In this document: piece by piece, positions 48,720 to 59,785 of the stretch
Layout: each line of letters starts with the position of its first letter
Numbering within the stretch: the first letter of the stretch is position 1
Assembly: GCA_019925795.1 (NCBI GenBank)
Contig: CM034304.1
Coordinates: 8,619,471 to 8,683,470 of the forward strand
DNA: 64,000 nucleotides
DNA from: Dendrobium chrysotoxum
Lineage: Eukaryota; Streptophyta; Magnoliopsida; Asparagales; Orchidaceae
Reading direction: 5' to 3'
The notes under the pieces: generated by a model
Told to the model about the DNA's origin: nothing
Database searches by the model: none
What the model saw: only the letters and a program-made list of their open reading frames with translations
Position numbers and translations under genes: made by a program

Positions 48720-50671
48720 TGTTGCAATCTAGGATACCTGGTCTATGATTTTAATGATGATAAATATTATTGATTGAATTTTTTTTTTCAGTAGATATTT
48801 TAGATATTATTTTTGTCTGTGAGCACTAACATTATAGGCACATCATATACTGCTCAAGGCTACTGGAAACTCCAGATTGGGTAGAATAGGATGTAAAGTA
48901 AAAGAGTCTGTACTTTTAATTCTTTTTTATTTTCTATTTCTTGAGTCTGGCCATATAAGAGTGTATGCAATTGGGTGACTGTACACACATACAGGTGGAG
49001 TGAGAAAAATTTAAAGTTAAAATTTTTTTATACTAATCGTACTATATAACTTACAATCGTACTATACGATTGTTATACAGAGAATGGCTTTAACAGCTAA
49101 TTGAATAATTATTTTTTGAGAACTAATTGTACTGTATGATCAAGACCATATTATATGATTCATTATGATCTAAAAACCTTAGCTATCGATATTTGAAATT
49201 TGATTTTTGAACTAATCATACTGTACGATGTGATTTGTACTGTATAAAAATTTAAAATCTAACTTAAATTAACCATAATAATTAGTCAATCAAATTATTA
49301 TTTAATTAATGATTACATATTATACTGTATGATCATGATTGTACCGTATGATTGATAAAGTTGAAATTTGATCGTCCCAAAGATCATACCAAACAAAACC
49401 ATGATTTTTAAAATAATCATACCGTACAATATTCACATCATATTGGACGACCAACTTGAAATCAACTAACCGTACTGTATGATGAGAGCAGTACAAGATA
49501 ATTGATAGAGATGATTTCTAATCATCCCAGGAATCATCAAGTACGAATAGAGAGAAAGCAAATAAATTGAACTAAAATATCTTTGCATTCTATGGTAAAA
49601 TGTGTTAAAAAAGTTAAACAGTTCGTCTAAATGATTGTTTGCATCATACTGCATGAGTCTAATTTTTGAACTAATTTCTGTATGAATTCCAATCGTACTG
49701 TGTGAACAGTGATGGCTAACTTGAATTTTTAGGGTTTATTGAAACCTAATACTTAAGCAATATTTTAAAGAATCGCTTGAAAATAAGAGAGGATTGTGTG
49801 ACTGCTGAAAGAACTCTGAAAGAGGTGTTTTAAGAGAAAATTAGAGTTTGAGAGGAAGGAGAAGGTGAGGTTGAGTGTGAGGGAGAAGGAGTGTGAGGGG
49901 ATCACATGATTGCTCCGGGCTAGCTACACCCTTGCTCCTCCTGTGGCATTGGTGAGTCCTTAAAGGCTCTCTTGGGAGAGAGGCTTTAAAGGCAAGTCCT
50001 CCAGGTACTCTGCCTTCTTCAAGAGGGAAAAAAGATTGTTGGTGAGAAAAAGATTGGAGGTACTCTGCCTTCTCCCATAGGGTGAAAATGATTGGAGGTA
50101 CGCTGCCTTCTCTAGGAGGGAGAAAAAACTTTGGGTTCTCTCCAGGAGGGAGAAAAATGATTTAAGGTCCGCTGCCATCACCAGGAGGGTGGCATAGCCT
50201 TTAACACTCCACTGCACCAGGGTTTGGTGGAAGGGATTTTGCAAAGGCTTCTCCACCTTGCTATGGGGGCAAAAGGAGAGTCACTTAGTGTTAGTGCAAT
50301 ACCCAGAGGGGAGGACTTCGGAAAGTGACGTAGGTAAATGTTGACCCAACCACTATAAAATTTTTGATGTGTTTTTTCTTTTCGCACTTTTACTTTTTTT
50401 GCATTTTATTTCTGTGATAACTGTTTGGAAAAATTGAGATTATTACTTTGTTTCGAAAGTCAGAATATCATCATAGTTAATTAAGTATATTTGAGAAAAT
50501 CATTCACTTCCATAACCAACTAGAATTGTATTGTCAATTACTAAATTTTTATTTCAAGAATATTATCATTATTATTTTAAAGTAAGCATCTTTTTTAAAT
50601 TATCAATTCACCCCCCTGTTGGTGTGCCTCGGGCTAGTTCTTTGAGGTTTAATAACCTTCTCAAACTTTCA
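48720..50671 (+). repeat. 3' LTR of copia X (1952 bp)
   Basis: Starts TGTTGCAATCTAGG, directly after the polypurine tract, and ends TCTCAAACTTTCA. The last 80 bp match the ends of the solo LTR and the Z LTR (CAATTCACCCCCCTGTTGG, CCTCGGGCTAGTTCTTTG). Repeated 40-60 bp words around GGTACTCTGCCTTCTC occur in the leader part (49990-50200). After it comes A/T-rich sequence and then copia Y integrase. Confidence 0.88.
49034..49706 (+). repeat. Array of palindromic words (AATCGTACTGTATGATT type) in U3 of copia X
   Basis: About 13 irregularly spaced copies, for example at 49055 (AATCGTACTATACGATT), 49124, 49214, 49320, 49337, 49414, 49468, 49642 and 49691. Spacing varies from about 20 to 90 bp, so this is not a simple tandem repeat. 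Each word is nearly its own reverse complement around the central base. Confidence 0.75.
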
Positions 50672-50719
50672 ATAATTAAAAAAATAAATAAATAATTCTT
50701 TTCATTCCGTTGAGGACAT

Positions 50720-53184
50720 CATCACTTCTAGACCACTAAAAATTCTTCATATGGACATGTTCGGACCCGTTAGTATAGCCATCCTAGGTGGGAAGACCTT
50801 TGGATATGTGATTTTAGATGATTTTTTTTAGATTCACCTGGGTTAGATTCTTAACATATAAAAGTGAATCATTTAGGAAATTTAGGAATTTCTCCACTTG
50901 GATAGAGAAGAAATTAGGGTGTGAAATATCAATTATTCATAGTGATCATGATGGAGAATTTAAAAATGATAAGTTTGAATCATTCTATGAGGAGTAGGGT
51001 ATAGAACAAAATTTTTTTGCCTCTAGAACCCCTTAGTAGAACGGGGTAGCAGAAAGAAAGAATAGAACTTTAGTAGAAGCTGCTAGATACATGTTGGCAG
51101 AATATTTACTTCTTAGATATTTCTGGGCAAAAGTAATTAATACTACTTGTTATGTTTTGAATAGGGTAAATCTTAGATCCAAACATAATAAGACTCGCTA
51201 TGAGCTACTTAAGTGTAGAACACCCAATTTGTCTCACCTTCACATCTTTGGATATAAATATTTCATTATGATAATTAGAAAATCTCCACTAAAAAAATTT
51301 GACCCTAAGTCTCATAAAGGAGTTTTCCTAGGTTATTCTTCTGTAAGTAAAGCCTATAGAGTTTTCAATATGAGGACCTTAGTGGTAATGGAGACCACCC
51401 ATATAGTATTTGATGAATCTGATAAATTTGGTGAGCCTAGGTTAGAAGAAGAAGAGGATGTAGAGGTCACATAAGGAATAGAATCTATTGACATAGGAAA
51501 TAGAGAAGAACCTCAAGATCTCTTGCCTAGAGATTGGAAATAAGCATCTAGTCATCTTAGAGAACTCATCTTAAGAGATCTCTCTATAGGAGTTAGAACT
51601 TGGTTTGGACTTAGGAAGGAAATTAGTCATCCTGCTTTCATCTCTATGATAGAACCCACTAGTGTGGATTAAGCCCTATCTAGTGAATTTTGGATCCTAA
51701 CTATACAAGAAGAATTGATCCAATTTGTTAGAAATAATGTTTGGGAATTAGTTAATAAACTCAAGGACCAGAGTGTTGGAGGAACAAAATGGGTTTTTAA
51801 GAATAAGATGAATGACTCTAGAGTAGTAATTAGAAATAAAGTCAGATTAGTAGCTAAGGGGTATAATCAAATAGAAGGCATTAATTTTGAGGAGACATTA
51901 GCCCCTATAGCTAGGTTAGATACTATCAGAGTGTTGCTAGCCTTTTCTTGCATTTAGAAGTTTTAAGCTGTTCCAAATGGATGTAAAGAGTGCCTTTTTG
52001 AATGAGGTGATTAAGGAAGATGTATATATAAAGCAACCCCCTAGATATGAAAATTCAACCATTCTAAATCATGTCTACAAATTGAAAAGGCATTATATGG
52101 ATTGAAGTAAGCACCTAGGCCATGGTATGAAAGGCTTAGCACTTTTCTCCTAGAAATATCCTTTGTTAAGGGTTGTGTAGATACGACCCTGCTCATTAAG
52201 AAAGTATGATAAGATCTAGTCATTTCAAATATATGTAGATGATATACTATTTAGATCAACAAATCAAAATCTTTATAATGAATTTTTAGGAACCATGAGT
52301 AGAGAATTTGAAATGAGTATGATGGGAGAGCTGACTGACTTCTTTCCTTCATTTTAGTGTAAGGCAAAAGCTTGATGGAACTTTTCTAAGCAAAAGTAAA
52401 TATATCAAGGATATTTTAAAGAAATATGTGATCAAAAATGCTAAAGAAATTAATTCACCCATGAGCTCTACCATTCAATTAGATAAAGATAAAAGTGGAA
52501 ACTTAGTAAATCAAAAGAAGTATAGGTGTATAATAGGATCACTTCTATATTTGACTGCTAGTAGATCTGACATTATATTTAGTGTTTTCCTTTATGCCAA
52601 ATTTCAAGTAGATCCTAAAGAATCCCATATGAAAGCTATTAAGAGAATCCTAAGATAACTTCTAAGCACGTAATATTTAGGTATATGGTACCCTAGACAT
52701 AGCTCCTTATTTATAATTATAGGATATTAAGACTCAGACTTTGCAGGATATATGATTGACAGAAAAAGCACCTCTGGAACTTATTAGTTCATAAGTGAAT
52801 TCTTGGTTTCATGGTCTAGTAAAAAACAAAACTCTGTAGCTCTATCCACGGCTGAGGCAAAATACATTGATGTAGGAAGTTGTGTTGCTCAAGTCTTATG
52901 GCTAAAGTAATAAATCCTTGACCTTGGACTCCCTGTTGGCACTATTTAAATTTTGTGTGATAATATCAGTGTTATTTGCATCTTTAAGAATCCTATCCAA
53001 CAACCCCGTACTAAGCATATAGACATTAGGCATCACTTCATTAGAGACCATGTCTCTAAGGGATATTAAGTTGCATCATGTAGCAACTAACAATCAACTG
53101 GCAGACATCTTTATCAAACCCATAAGCTATAACACAATTAGCACATTAAGGACTAGATTAGGTGTTATTGACAATCATGCTTGA
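50720..53184 (+). pseudogene. pol: Integrase-RT-RNaseH of copia Y, broken
   Basis: Integrase core from about 50735 (LKILHMDMFGPVS-like, LGGKTFGYVILDDF), with a stop soon after. The longest open piece is 51091-51474 with TRYELLKCRTPNLSHLHIFG, GVFLGYSSVSKAYRVFNMRT and an acidic EEEEDVE tail. RT follows (51715-51957: QFVRNNVWELVNKLKDQSVG, VAKGYNQIEGINFEETLAPI). RNaseH includes 52428-52658 (MSSTIQLDKD, GSLLYLTASRSDIIF) and ends LGVIDNHA at 53184. At least a dozen stops or frame changes separate the pieces. Confidence 0.86.
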
Positions 53185-53329
53185 TTTACGGCATGATGAA
53201 ATCAACAGCTTGAGATTTTATATTTTTTGCGTGTTTTTGTATTTCTATTTTTTATTTATATTTCTTAATTATTTAATATTGTTTGCTTAGTAGTAGTTAT
53301 TCCCTGATCTTCACCCACCTTATAAAAAA

Positions 53330-53822
53330 AGTTCACATCATACTATATGAACCTCATACAATATAATCTACACAACTCAGCACATCCCCACTGTTTATGG
53401 TTTCAACAGTTCAAATTTGACCAATCATTCATGACCATATTGTACGATCCACCTCTTTGTACTGTATGATGCCCATGTCAATAAATATAAATTAATTAAA
53501 TTTTTTGGTATGATAATCAAAACAACATTGTACTGTATGAATACTTTCTCATACTGTATGAACCTTTTATTCTAAAGTCATAATAATGACTCCTTGGGAT
53601 GATCATTTTAAATAAAGATCATCTAGTACGATCCTACTCACACTGTACAATTTGATCACTTTTTTGATAGACCATTTAGACTAATTAAATTCTTCTGATC
53701 GTCAAGTATAAAACTCGATCATATTATATGATCTATTGAAATTATATAAGGAGGGATAAGGTTTCACTCACTCCATCCTTCTATTCTGCTTTTTTCTTAG
53801 ACTCGTACCTTTAATCTTCTTA
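53330..53822 (+). promoter_or_regulatory. Internal promoter-like region of copia Y: palindromic words plus TATA box
   Basis: Palindromic words of the same type as in copia X and W LTRs occur near 53338, 53431, 53458, 53525, 53548, 53620 and 53713 (for example GATCATATTATATGATC). TATATAAG lies at 53743-53750, then a C/T-rich leader with TTTCACTCACTCC, then the third-ORF ATG at 53823. Copia Z has the same order and nearly the same TATA-to-ATG distance. Function is inferred. Confidence 0.6.
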
Positions 53823-54876
53823 ATGGTTGGTGGCAAGCGAGCCTGTCAATTGCTCCCTGGAAGTTCCTCCCATCATCTTATTAATGACCACTTCCAAATA
53901 GTGGAGGATAAAGTTGCCTATCACAGATTTAGGGAAGCCTAGATTACATCATCTCGCATCCTTGACAAGTCAATTCTAAGTTATAGGGTAATGAATCTCT
54001 TTGCTACTTACACTCTTCAATTCCTTCTTACCCTTGCCTTTCCTTTCAATTCTAAACTTCTTTACAAATTCTTTATAAGCCTATGAGTGTCTAGAAACTT
54101 CTCTACCATGACCTCATATATGTGTAAATGACCCACAGAAATCACCAAACAAGACTTAGCGGAATACCTACACCTGTACACTGAAGGTGTTCTACCCCAT
54201 ATCCTATCTTTTAGAGGAGACTATGATTGGACCACTTTAAATTTAGACTTTAAGAATGCTCCTCTAAACCAACACCATCCACTTATCTAATCATTAAACC
54301 AAAATGCTCATGTAATATAGCATATTCTCTGGGCTTCCATTATACCTAGAGATGGAGATTGGGTAAACATAACTCAACTCTTGTATGTAGTTACCTACCT
54401 AATCATTTTTGGCTTTATAATGCCCAAACAATCATTGTTATATGTAAAACCTCATTTCCCTTCGCTCATGTTCAACACACCGTAAGCACAACCTTGTATT
54501 AGGTCACCAGATTACATATATTTTGGATCAAAAATATCAGCTTATGTATTCCACACTGGTAGATAATTTTCCTATTTTCTACTTTGATGGCTCTTTCCAT
54601 GTTTTCTTTCATCATCACCAAGGGGAACAGCTTGAAGAAGAGCCATAATTTGATGAGGAAGGGGGAGATCTTCTAACACAAACATCAAACCAGAACCAGC
54701 ACCAGTATACCAACCTTATTCCTACAAGGTGTTGATATAATATTTTGATTGATTATAGTCCTGAATGGATAGCAACATTCAACAGTAGCAGTAGCATCGT
54801 GAGACTGACATGGTATGGCTTGGAGAGAAATTTGACACTATTTATCGCTATTTCTAACCACCACCACCTCCCCCAC
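53823..54876 (+). pseudogene. Third ORF of copia Y, plant transposon / envelope-like protein, broken
   Basis: Starts MVGGKRACQLLPGSSS, aligned with MAGGKRSHVLTGSSS of copia Z. The first stop comes after 39 codons. The body continues with PTEITKQDLAEYLHLYTEG and a segment around HILWASIIPRDGDWVNIT that aligns to HILRTSIISKVGDHIHIT of Z. The tail is interrupted by stops and cut by element C. Two independent copies in different elements show that the ORF belongs to this lineage. Its role is unknown. Confidence 0.6.
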
Positions 54877-55042
54877 TGTGGACCTCCAAAAGGACACAGA
54901 ACACCGCCCCGTAAGGGAGGCGGTATCGCCAATGTGAGGGAGATTTGATCACACATATGATTAACCATTGAGGATAGCAACTCTCGCCAGCACACCCCAA
55001 TGGGTAATAATATGTACGATCTGATCGTAGCTGGATACCCAG

Positions 55043-55187
55043 GGTGGAGAAGAAAATCCTCCCCCAAAGGGGAGGTTATTCTTTCCACCTTAGATAGTAG
55101 AAAGATCCAAATTTGGATTTCCAAATAGAAAAGGACTATCCTCATATTGGGTGTCCTTTTCTTTTTGGAATCCAACCTTTGGATCCC
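55043..55187. other. Two adjacent hairpins in element C LTR
   Basis: Hairpin 1 (55043-55089): GGTGGA pairs with TCCACC, and CCTCCCC pairs with GGGGAGG around a CAAA loop. Hairpin 2 (about 55102-55187): GGATTTCCAAATAGAAAAGG (55115-55134) pairs with the arm at 55153-55173 that ends TTGGAATCC. A further outer pairing GATCCAAA / TTTGGATCC gives a stem of about 34 nt with a 16-nt loop. Absent from A, B and D. Confidence 0.7.
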
Positions 55188-57224
55188 TGTATCCCCACTC
55201 AAAATACACTTTCACAACTCTTAACCAATATTACAAATGATTTACATTAATGGAAGTAATAAAATCTAGACTCTCCTGCACGGTTATCCTAATAAAATCT
55301 CAGGCAGTTTATCTATCATCCCAAGCAGTTTATATAGAAATAAAAATACTCATTACAGTCACACTTGGCCATTCTCTTAATTATTTTTTTGAGGGCTAAG
55401 TAGTTCTGGAGCACCTGTAGCAGTGATTACTACCTTTGTTTCACACCGAGGTTGTGAAGTTTATTTCACCATCCTTTGGGTTAAGTTAATAGCCTCATAG
55501 GGCTGGGTTACCTAGTAGCGATCATGGGTTGATTAAATTGATTTAGTTGGGTAGATGTTAAAGAGAGATGATATTAATTAATTTATTATCATGTTAGGGT
55601 ATTAACTGAAAGCTTAGGATAATGTTTTATGAATTTTAAGTTGAGTTAGTGAGTTGTTAGAAGGTCCGGGGTCACCCTATCCACTAGGCCAAAGGGGTCC
55701 AAAACTGACTTTTTGATTAAAGGGGATTTGTGAATATTTAGTATTTTTATAAAATAATAGATCTTAGCTCGATAGTTAGACTGTAAGCATGCCCAATTTG
55801 GATCTTTCTATTCAAAGTTATGAATTTCATAAGTTTTGGTCTTATTTTGACCTAAGTTTGACTAAATTGTTGACTTTTTAATTCAAGTTGATTTTTGGAA
55901 CCCTAATATTTTTAATAAATACTGGACCCTAGTTTGATTTGAATGCCTTTGAGTTTACTCAATTTGGAGTTTTTTAGAATTAGTTATGAATTTTCAAAGT
56001 TTGGGTTATTTAATGAATTATCAAAATTATTTAATAAAAGGGCTGTTTTAGGGATTTTGATCCAAATTAGTTCCAAACTACTTGGAATCACCCCCAAAGG
56101 TCAGGAATGACCTAAAGAAGTGTTCCCAAGTGTTTGGAAAAATTTTGGAATTTTTAGTAATTTTAAATTATTTAATTTAATTAAAAGATGTTTTTTAATC
56201 AAAATTAAATTAAGGTTCAGATTGAAGTCCAATTGAAGTGGTTTAAATTTTCATGGATTAGGGAATGAATTTTGAAGATTTTGATATATTATAAATAATT
56301 TTTTGATTTGATTTGAATTTATTAAAATTTTTTGAAGTTATCAGGTCCAAATTAAGGGGCAAATTAGGGTTTATTAATTAAAGGGTTTAAAGGGCTCTAA
56401 AAATTCCTAGAAATTTCCAAGAAGTTTATGATATCACTAAGTTCATATGGTTCAAGTTTAAAGTCAAACAGAGGTAAATCCTAGCTCATAGAATTTCTCT
56501 AAATCCGCTAGACGGGTCCTCAATTATTATCCCTAAGGTGTCACTACGTCAGATAGGTCTTGAATCAATATTTGAAACTAACCCTTGGGGTAACATAAAG
56601 GAAATGCAATACAAACATAAAAACACCATATCCTTAGATCTAGGAGAGCTTAAACTAAGTGTTTGTGTATACTACACATGTAAGGACTACGAAACACTAA
56701 GGAAAATAAGACTAACGAAGTGATTAGTGAATGATTGTAACTCAATCATCCACTAATCCTCTCCACATGAATGTTGTTCATATACTTAGCCTATATTTAA
56801 AATTTCACGAGTAATGGATCTCCCAAAATTAAGGATTTAAGAATATATATAATTTTAAAATGCTTAAACTACATATATATAATAAATAAGCAAATATATA
56901 TATTTGAAAATAAGATAATTTAAAAGTAAGTTCATTTTCATATTTATGGGAGATCCATTAGCCACCCCAGCAAGGATTTCAAAATATTTTGTATTTGAAA
57001 ATATCCCTTTTTTTAGTTTTAAAATAATTAATTAATAATTAAATAATCAAGTAAATATGTAATACATAAATCATTTAGAAAAGATTGATTTGGGATCTGA
57101 AAATAGTTTCAAATTAAAGTTCATATTTTTCTGAAAAGAACGAGGTATTGTGTGCAAAAATCCGATTTAAAATAAGAAATATATGAATTTTTGAAGTTTA
57201 AAGGTATTTAAAAGTAATTTTAAA

Positions 57225-57681
57225 TAATTAAAAATAATAATTAAATAATAATGATAATACCAATTTCAAAATAATGATAATAATAATAATAACAATAATA
57301 ATAAATATAATAATAATAATAATAACAATGAAAATAATCATAAGCTTAAATAATAAAAGTAATGAAAATAATAATAATAATTTAAAGTAATTATAAAAAT
57401 AACAAAATTAAAATAATAACAATGATAATAATTTAAAGTAACAAGGATGATAATAATAATAATGATAATAATATTAAAAATAATAATTTAAATAACAACA
57501 ATCAAAGCAATTTTGAAATAACAATAATAATAATAAGAATAATAATATAATTAAAATGATAAAAGAAATAATAATAATAATAACAAATAAAATTAAAACA
57601 ATTTACATAGTTTTTTTTAAAAGATAATAATAATAATACTTTTAAGATAATAATAATAATAATAATAATAAGTAAGTAAAA

Positions 57682-57712
<31 letters not shown>

Positions 57713-57790
57713 AATAAATAAATAAAATAATAATAATAATAATAATAAAAATTAATAATTAATTAATAATACAAAAATAATTATAATATA
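57225..57790. repeat. Imperfect (AAT)n tract
   Basis: About 560 bp made almost entirely of AAT/ATA triplets with AAC and GAT interruptions, inside the element C LTR. A/T-richness extends to about 57870, where composition changes abruptly to G/C-rich. Confidence 0.9.
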
Positions 57791-57869
57791 ATTAAAATAA
57801 TAGTACAATAATTTTTTTAAATTAAAAAAACATTAAAAAAATAATCATAGAATTATTAAAAGTAAAAAA

Positions 57870-58260
57870 AATAGCGGCGGTGCTCAACCACGTGTCGGCC
57901 CGGGATTGGCTCCGCGGTCCCCGGCCATGATTGGGGAGAGATCCGCGGTGACGGCCGGTGCGGGACACGCGGCAGCGCGGGGTTTGATCCGCGGTTACGG
58001 GCAATGATTACCGCAACCGTGGCTCGACTAATCCACGTAGGCAGAGCTACCTCTGCCATCTGATCTCCCGCGATTTGAGATTGACGGTCAAGATCGCGCC
58101 GGATGGAGCTATTGACTGCGGGATCAGATCTACGATCGGACGAAGACCACGGAACAGCGAGATCTGAACCGTTGGTCGTCGGATCAACGATCCATATCAC
58201 ATGTAACGCATGCCTTACGTAAACTGAACCCTAGGTGGGGTTTTACGCTCCGTTCTCTCG
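57870..58260 (-). promoter_or_regulatory. CpG-rich block in U3 of element C LTR
   Basis: Dense in CG dinucleotides with repeated CCGCGG cores (for example TCCGCGGTCC, ATCCGCGGTGAC, ATCCGCGGTTAC) and GATC-containing palindromic words. It contrasts with the A/T-rich window. The minus-strand open frame 58200-57856 follows from the low stop frequency of G/C-rich DNA. A captured host promoter or 5' gene end is possible but unproven. Confidence 0.5.
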
Positions 58261-58699
58261 ATCCAACGAACCAAATCAAATGAAATTTTAAAGTGGGTCC
58301 TAATAGTGAAGAGCATTCATGTGGAACCAAAATCGCGGTCTAAAATGCTGTGTAGGAAAAGCTATTTAGATCTAGGTGCCCTAACCTAGGGTTTGAGATT
58401 TCACCTAGGTTAATGGATGGTTTAACCCATTTAATGGCTCTCTGAATTTTTAATTTGTCCACATATAATACTCCTATTGAACTCGAGCCTTGAAACACCC
58501 TTGATCAACGGGAAAAAGCCTTGGAATGTTCCTAGCCTCGGTTCACTAGAGACCTCGCCACCGACAGGTGTTTGACGGTGGATTTGACCTAGGAAAAGTG
58601 GAGGGAGTCTAGGGGGGCTCTCTCACCAAATATCTCGAGCTTAGAGTGCTTGGAGAGAGAGAGATTGCAAAAGTTCCCTAAGATACCCTAATTTCTCTT

Positions 58700-58716
58700 A
58701 TTTAAAGCCCCTAACC
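58700..58716 (-). promoter_or_regulatory. Candidate TATA box of element C
   Basis: Minus strand TTTAAATAAGAG, followed about 40 bases later by a CTCTCTCTCTCC tract and further CT-rich sequence, an arrangement common at plant transcription starts. If used, initiation would occur near the 5' side of this LTR, unlike the 3'-proximal TATA of A, B and D. Weak evidence. Confidence 0.3.
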
Positions 58717-58829
58717 CTATCATGGACGGCTAGGATTAGATCTATATTGAATTAGGAGAGAAAATAGGCTCCTTAGCTGTGGTTTGAATCCAAGGGTCAT
58801 TAAGGAGGTTTTAAATGCTTTAAATGGGT

Positions 58830-59194
58830 TTAATTTGACCTAAATAGGTCAAATTTGACCCAAGGAGACTTGGGTTGACCAAGTCAAAGCTTGGCTTGGT
58901 CAACTTGGTCAATTGGACCCAAGGGATGGGAGGATTTGAGCCAAGGGTACTATTGAATTGATTAGACTTAATCAGAGCTTGATTTGGGCTTAATGTGTCA
59001 ATTTTGACCCATTAGGACTTGGGTTGACCAAGTCAAGTGTTGACTTGGTTGCCCTAGTCAACTGAGCCTAAGGGATGAATGGTTTGAGCCTAAGACAGAG
59101 TGGAATGGGTTTGGGTCTGATTTAGGCTCATTGGGACCTAATGGGTCAACCAGGTTGGCCCAGGTCACAGTTCTGGGCAAATCCAAGGTCAACA
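58830..59194 (-). promoter_or_regulatory. W-box-rich tandem repeat at the 5' end of element C LTR
   Basis: I count 14 TTGAC[C/T] cores on either strand between about 58834 and 59192. They sit in a duplicated unit of about 149 bp (CTTGGGTTGACCAAGTCAA near 58869 and 59018) with a partial third unit. Many are arranged as inverted pairs, such as TTGACCAAGTCAA. TTGAC[C/T] is the core bound by plant WRKY factors. Confidence 0.6.
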
Positions 59195-59785
59195 AATGGA
59201 CCTCCAACAGGAGTGGCGAACAACTAGTGAACCGCTCGTATTGGCGTAGATCGAATGTGACAAAAGAAATAAAGTAAAGATCCAAGTAAAGGAGAACCAA
59301 AAAGGGGTGAAAGAGAGAAAGGGTGGTCTTCTCTTGGCCTTACCATGTAGCAAGGGCAGAACTGAGGAGAGAGCAAAGAGAAAAGTGGTAGGGTAAAATA
59401 ATTACCTACTTGACCGTATCAAAATAACAAGATAGAAGGTGAAAGGTGGTGAGGCATGCCTTTCAGGGACTCTGTAGGGTGCACTCAACTAAGTAAAGTC
59501 TGATGTCTGCTTGATCAGAGCAAGACAATCAGGGAAGAGTGGTGGTGAGGAATGCTTCCCAGGGACTCTATCGAGCTCTCTCAACCGGGTAAGTAAAACT
59601 AACTACTTGACTGATCATTTCGAAACAGCAAGATAGCAGGTGAAAGGATCCCGTCTCCTCCTTTTCCTTTCAGAACAGTGGATAGGGGTGACCCAATACT
59701 CTGCTCGACCTCAACAAAGTCAATAAGCCATGAAATATGATGCCTGCTTAGTCTTTTACAGGATAATCAGGATAAAGTTTAATTA
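59195..59785 (-). other. Interior remnant of element C
   Basis: Begins with the family's LTR-proximal interior sequence, then carries degenerate units of the 105-bp repeat (AGGCATGCC-TTCAGGGACTCTGTAG near 59450 and 59540; AAAGTCTGATGTCTGC near 59498) and CATTTCGAAACAGC-type words. It ends abruptly near 59785. Confidence 0.7.

Larger units (their letters stand above)
46720..50671 (+). mobile_element. Element X: 3' half of a Sirevirus-like copia element
   Basis: Begins abruptly in RT at the breakpoint with Z's LTR and runs through RNaseH, a 3' untranslated part with polypurine tract, and a complete 3' LTR. Gag, protease, integrase and the 5' LTR are absent. Unlike Z and Y, no third ORF lies between RNaseH and the LTR (only about 410 bp). 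Confidence 0.85.
50672..54876 (+). mobile_element. Element Y: 3' part of a Sirevirus-like copia element
   Basis: Starts with A/T-rich sequence and then integrase. Gag, protease and 5' LTR are missing, probably lost on the left side of the X LTR. Contains integrase, RT, RNaseH, promoter-like spacer and third ORF, and is cut at 54877 by the LTR of element C. The LTR fragment W (59786-60406) lies in the expected place and orientation for its 3' LTR. Confidence 0.8.
54877..59194 (-). repeat. LTR of element C (4318 bp), rebuilt U3
   Basis: The plus-strand start TGTGGACCTCCAAAAGGAC and the end AAGGTCAACA match the termini of B LTRs. Only the outer 145 bp (54877-55026) and blocks around 55260-55440 align well with B. 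The segment that in A, B and D contains AATAAA and the TATA box is replaced by hairpin sequence. A block at 55440-55520 (TTTATTTCACC, TTAATAGCCTC) is shared with element D only. Open frames 54753-55202 and 57856-58200 (minus) have no recognised homology. Confidence 0.82.
54877..59785 (-). mobile_element. Element C: giant-LTR family, shorter subfamily, 5' part missing
   Basis: Minus-strand copy. A 4.3 kb 3' LTR (54877-59194) is followed by an interior remnant of about 590 bp (59195-59785) that matches the interior ends of A and B (TCCAACAGG, GGCGAACAAC-AGTGAACCG). Gag, most of the interior and the 5' LTR are missing. It interrupts the third ORF of copia Y and stops against copia LTR fragment W. 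Confidence 0.8.

Noticed and set aside
54753..55202. Minus-strand 149-codon open frame
   Set aside because: It spans the hairpins, the LTR end and the antisense of the broken Y third ORF, so it is a chance frame across an insertion junction.
57856..58200. Minus-strand 114-codon open frame in the CpG-rich block
   Set aside because: Open because stop codons are rare in G/C-rich DNA. An overlapping frame is equally open, and no domain is recognisable.
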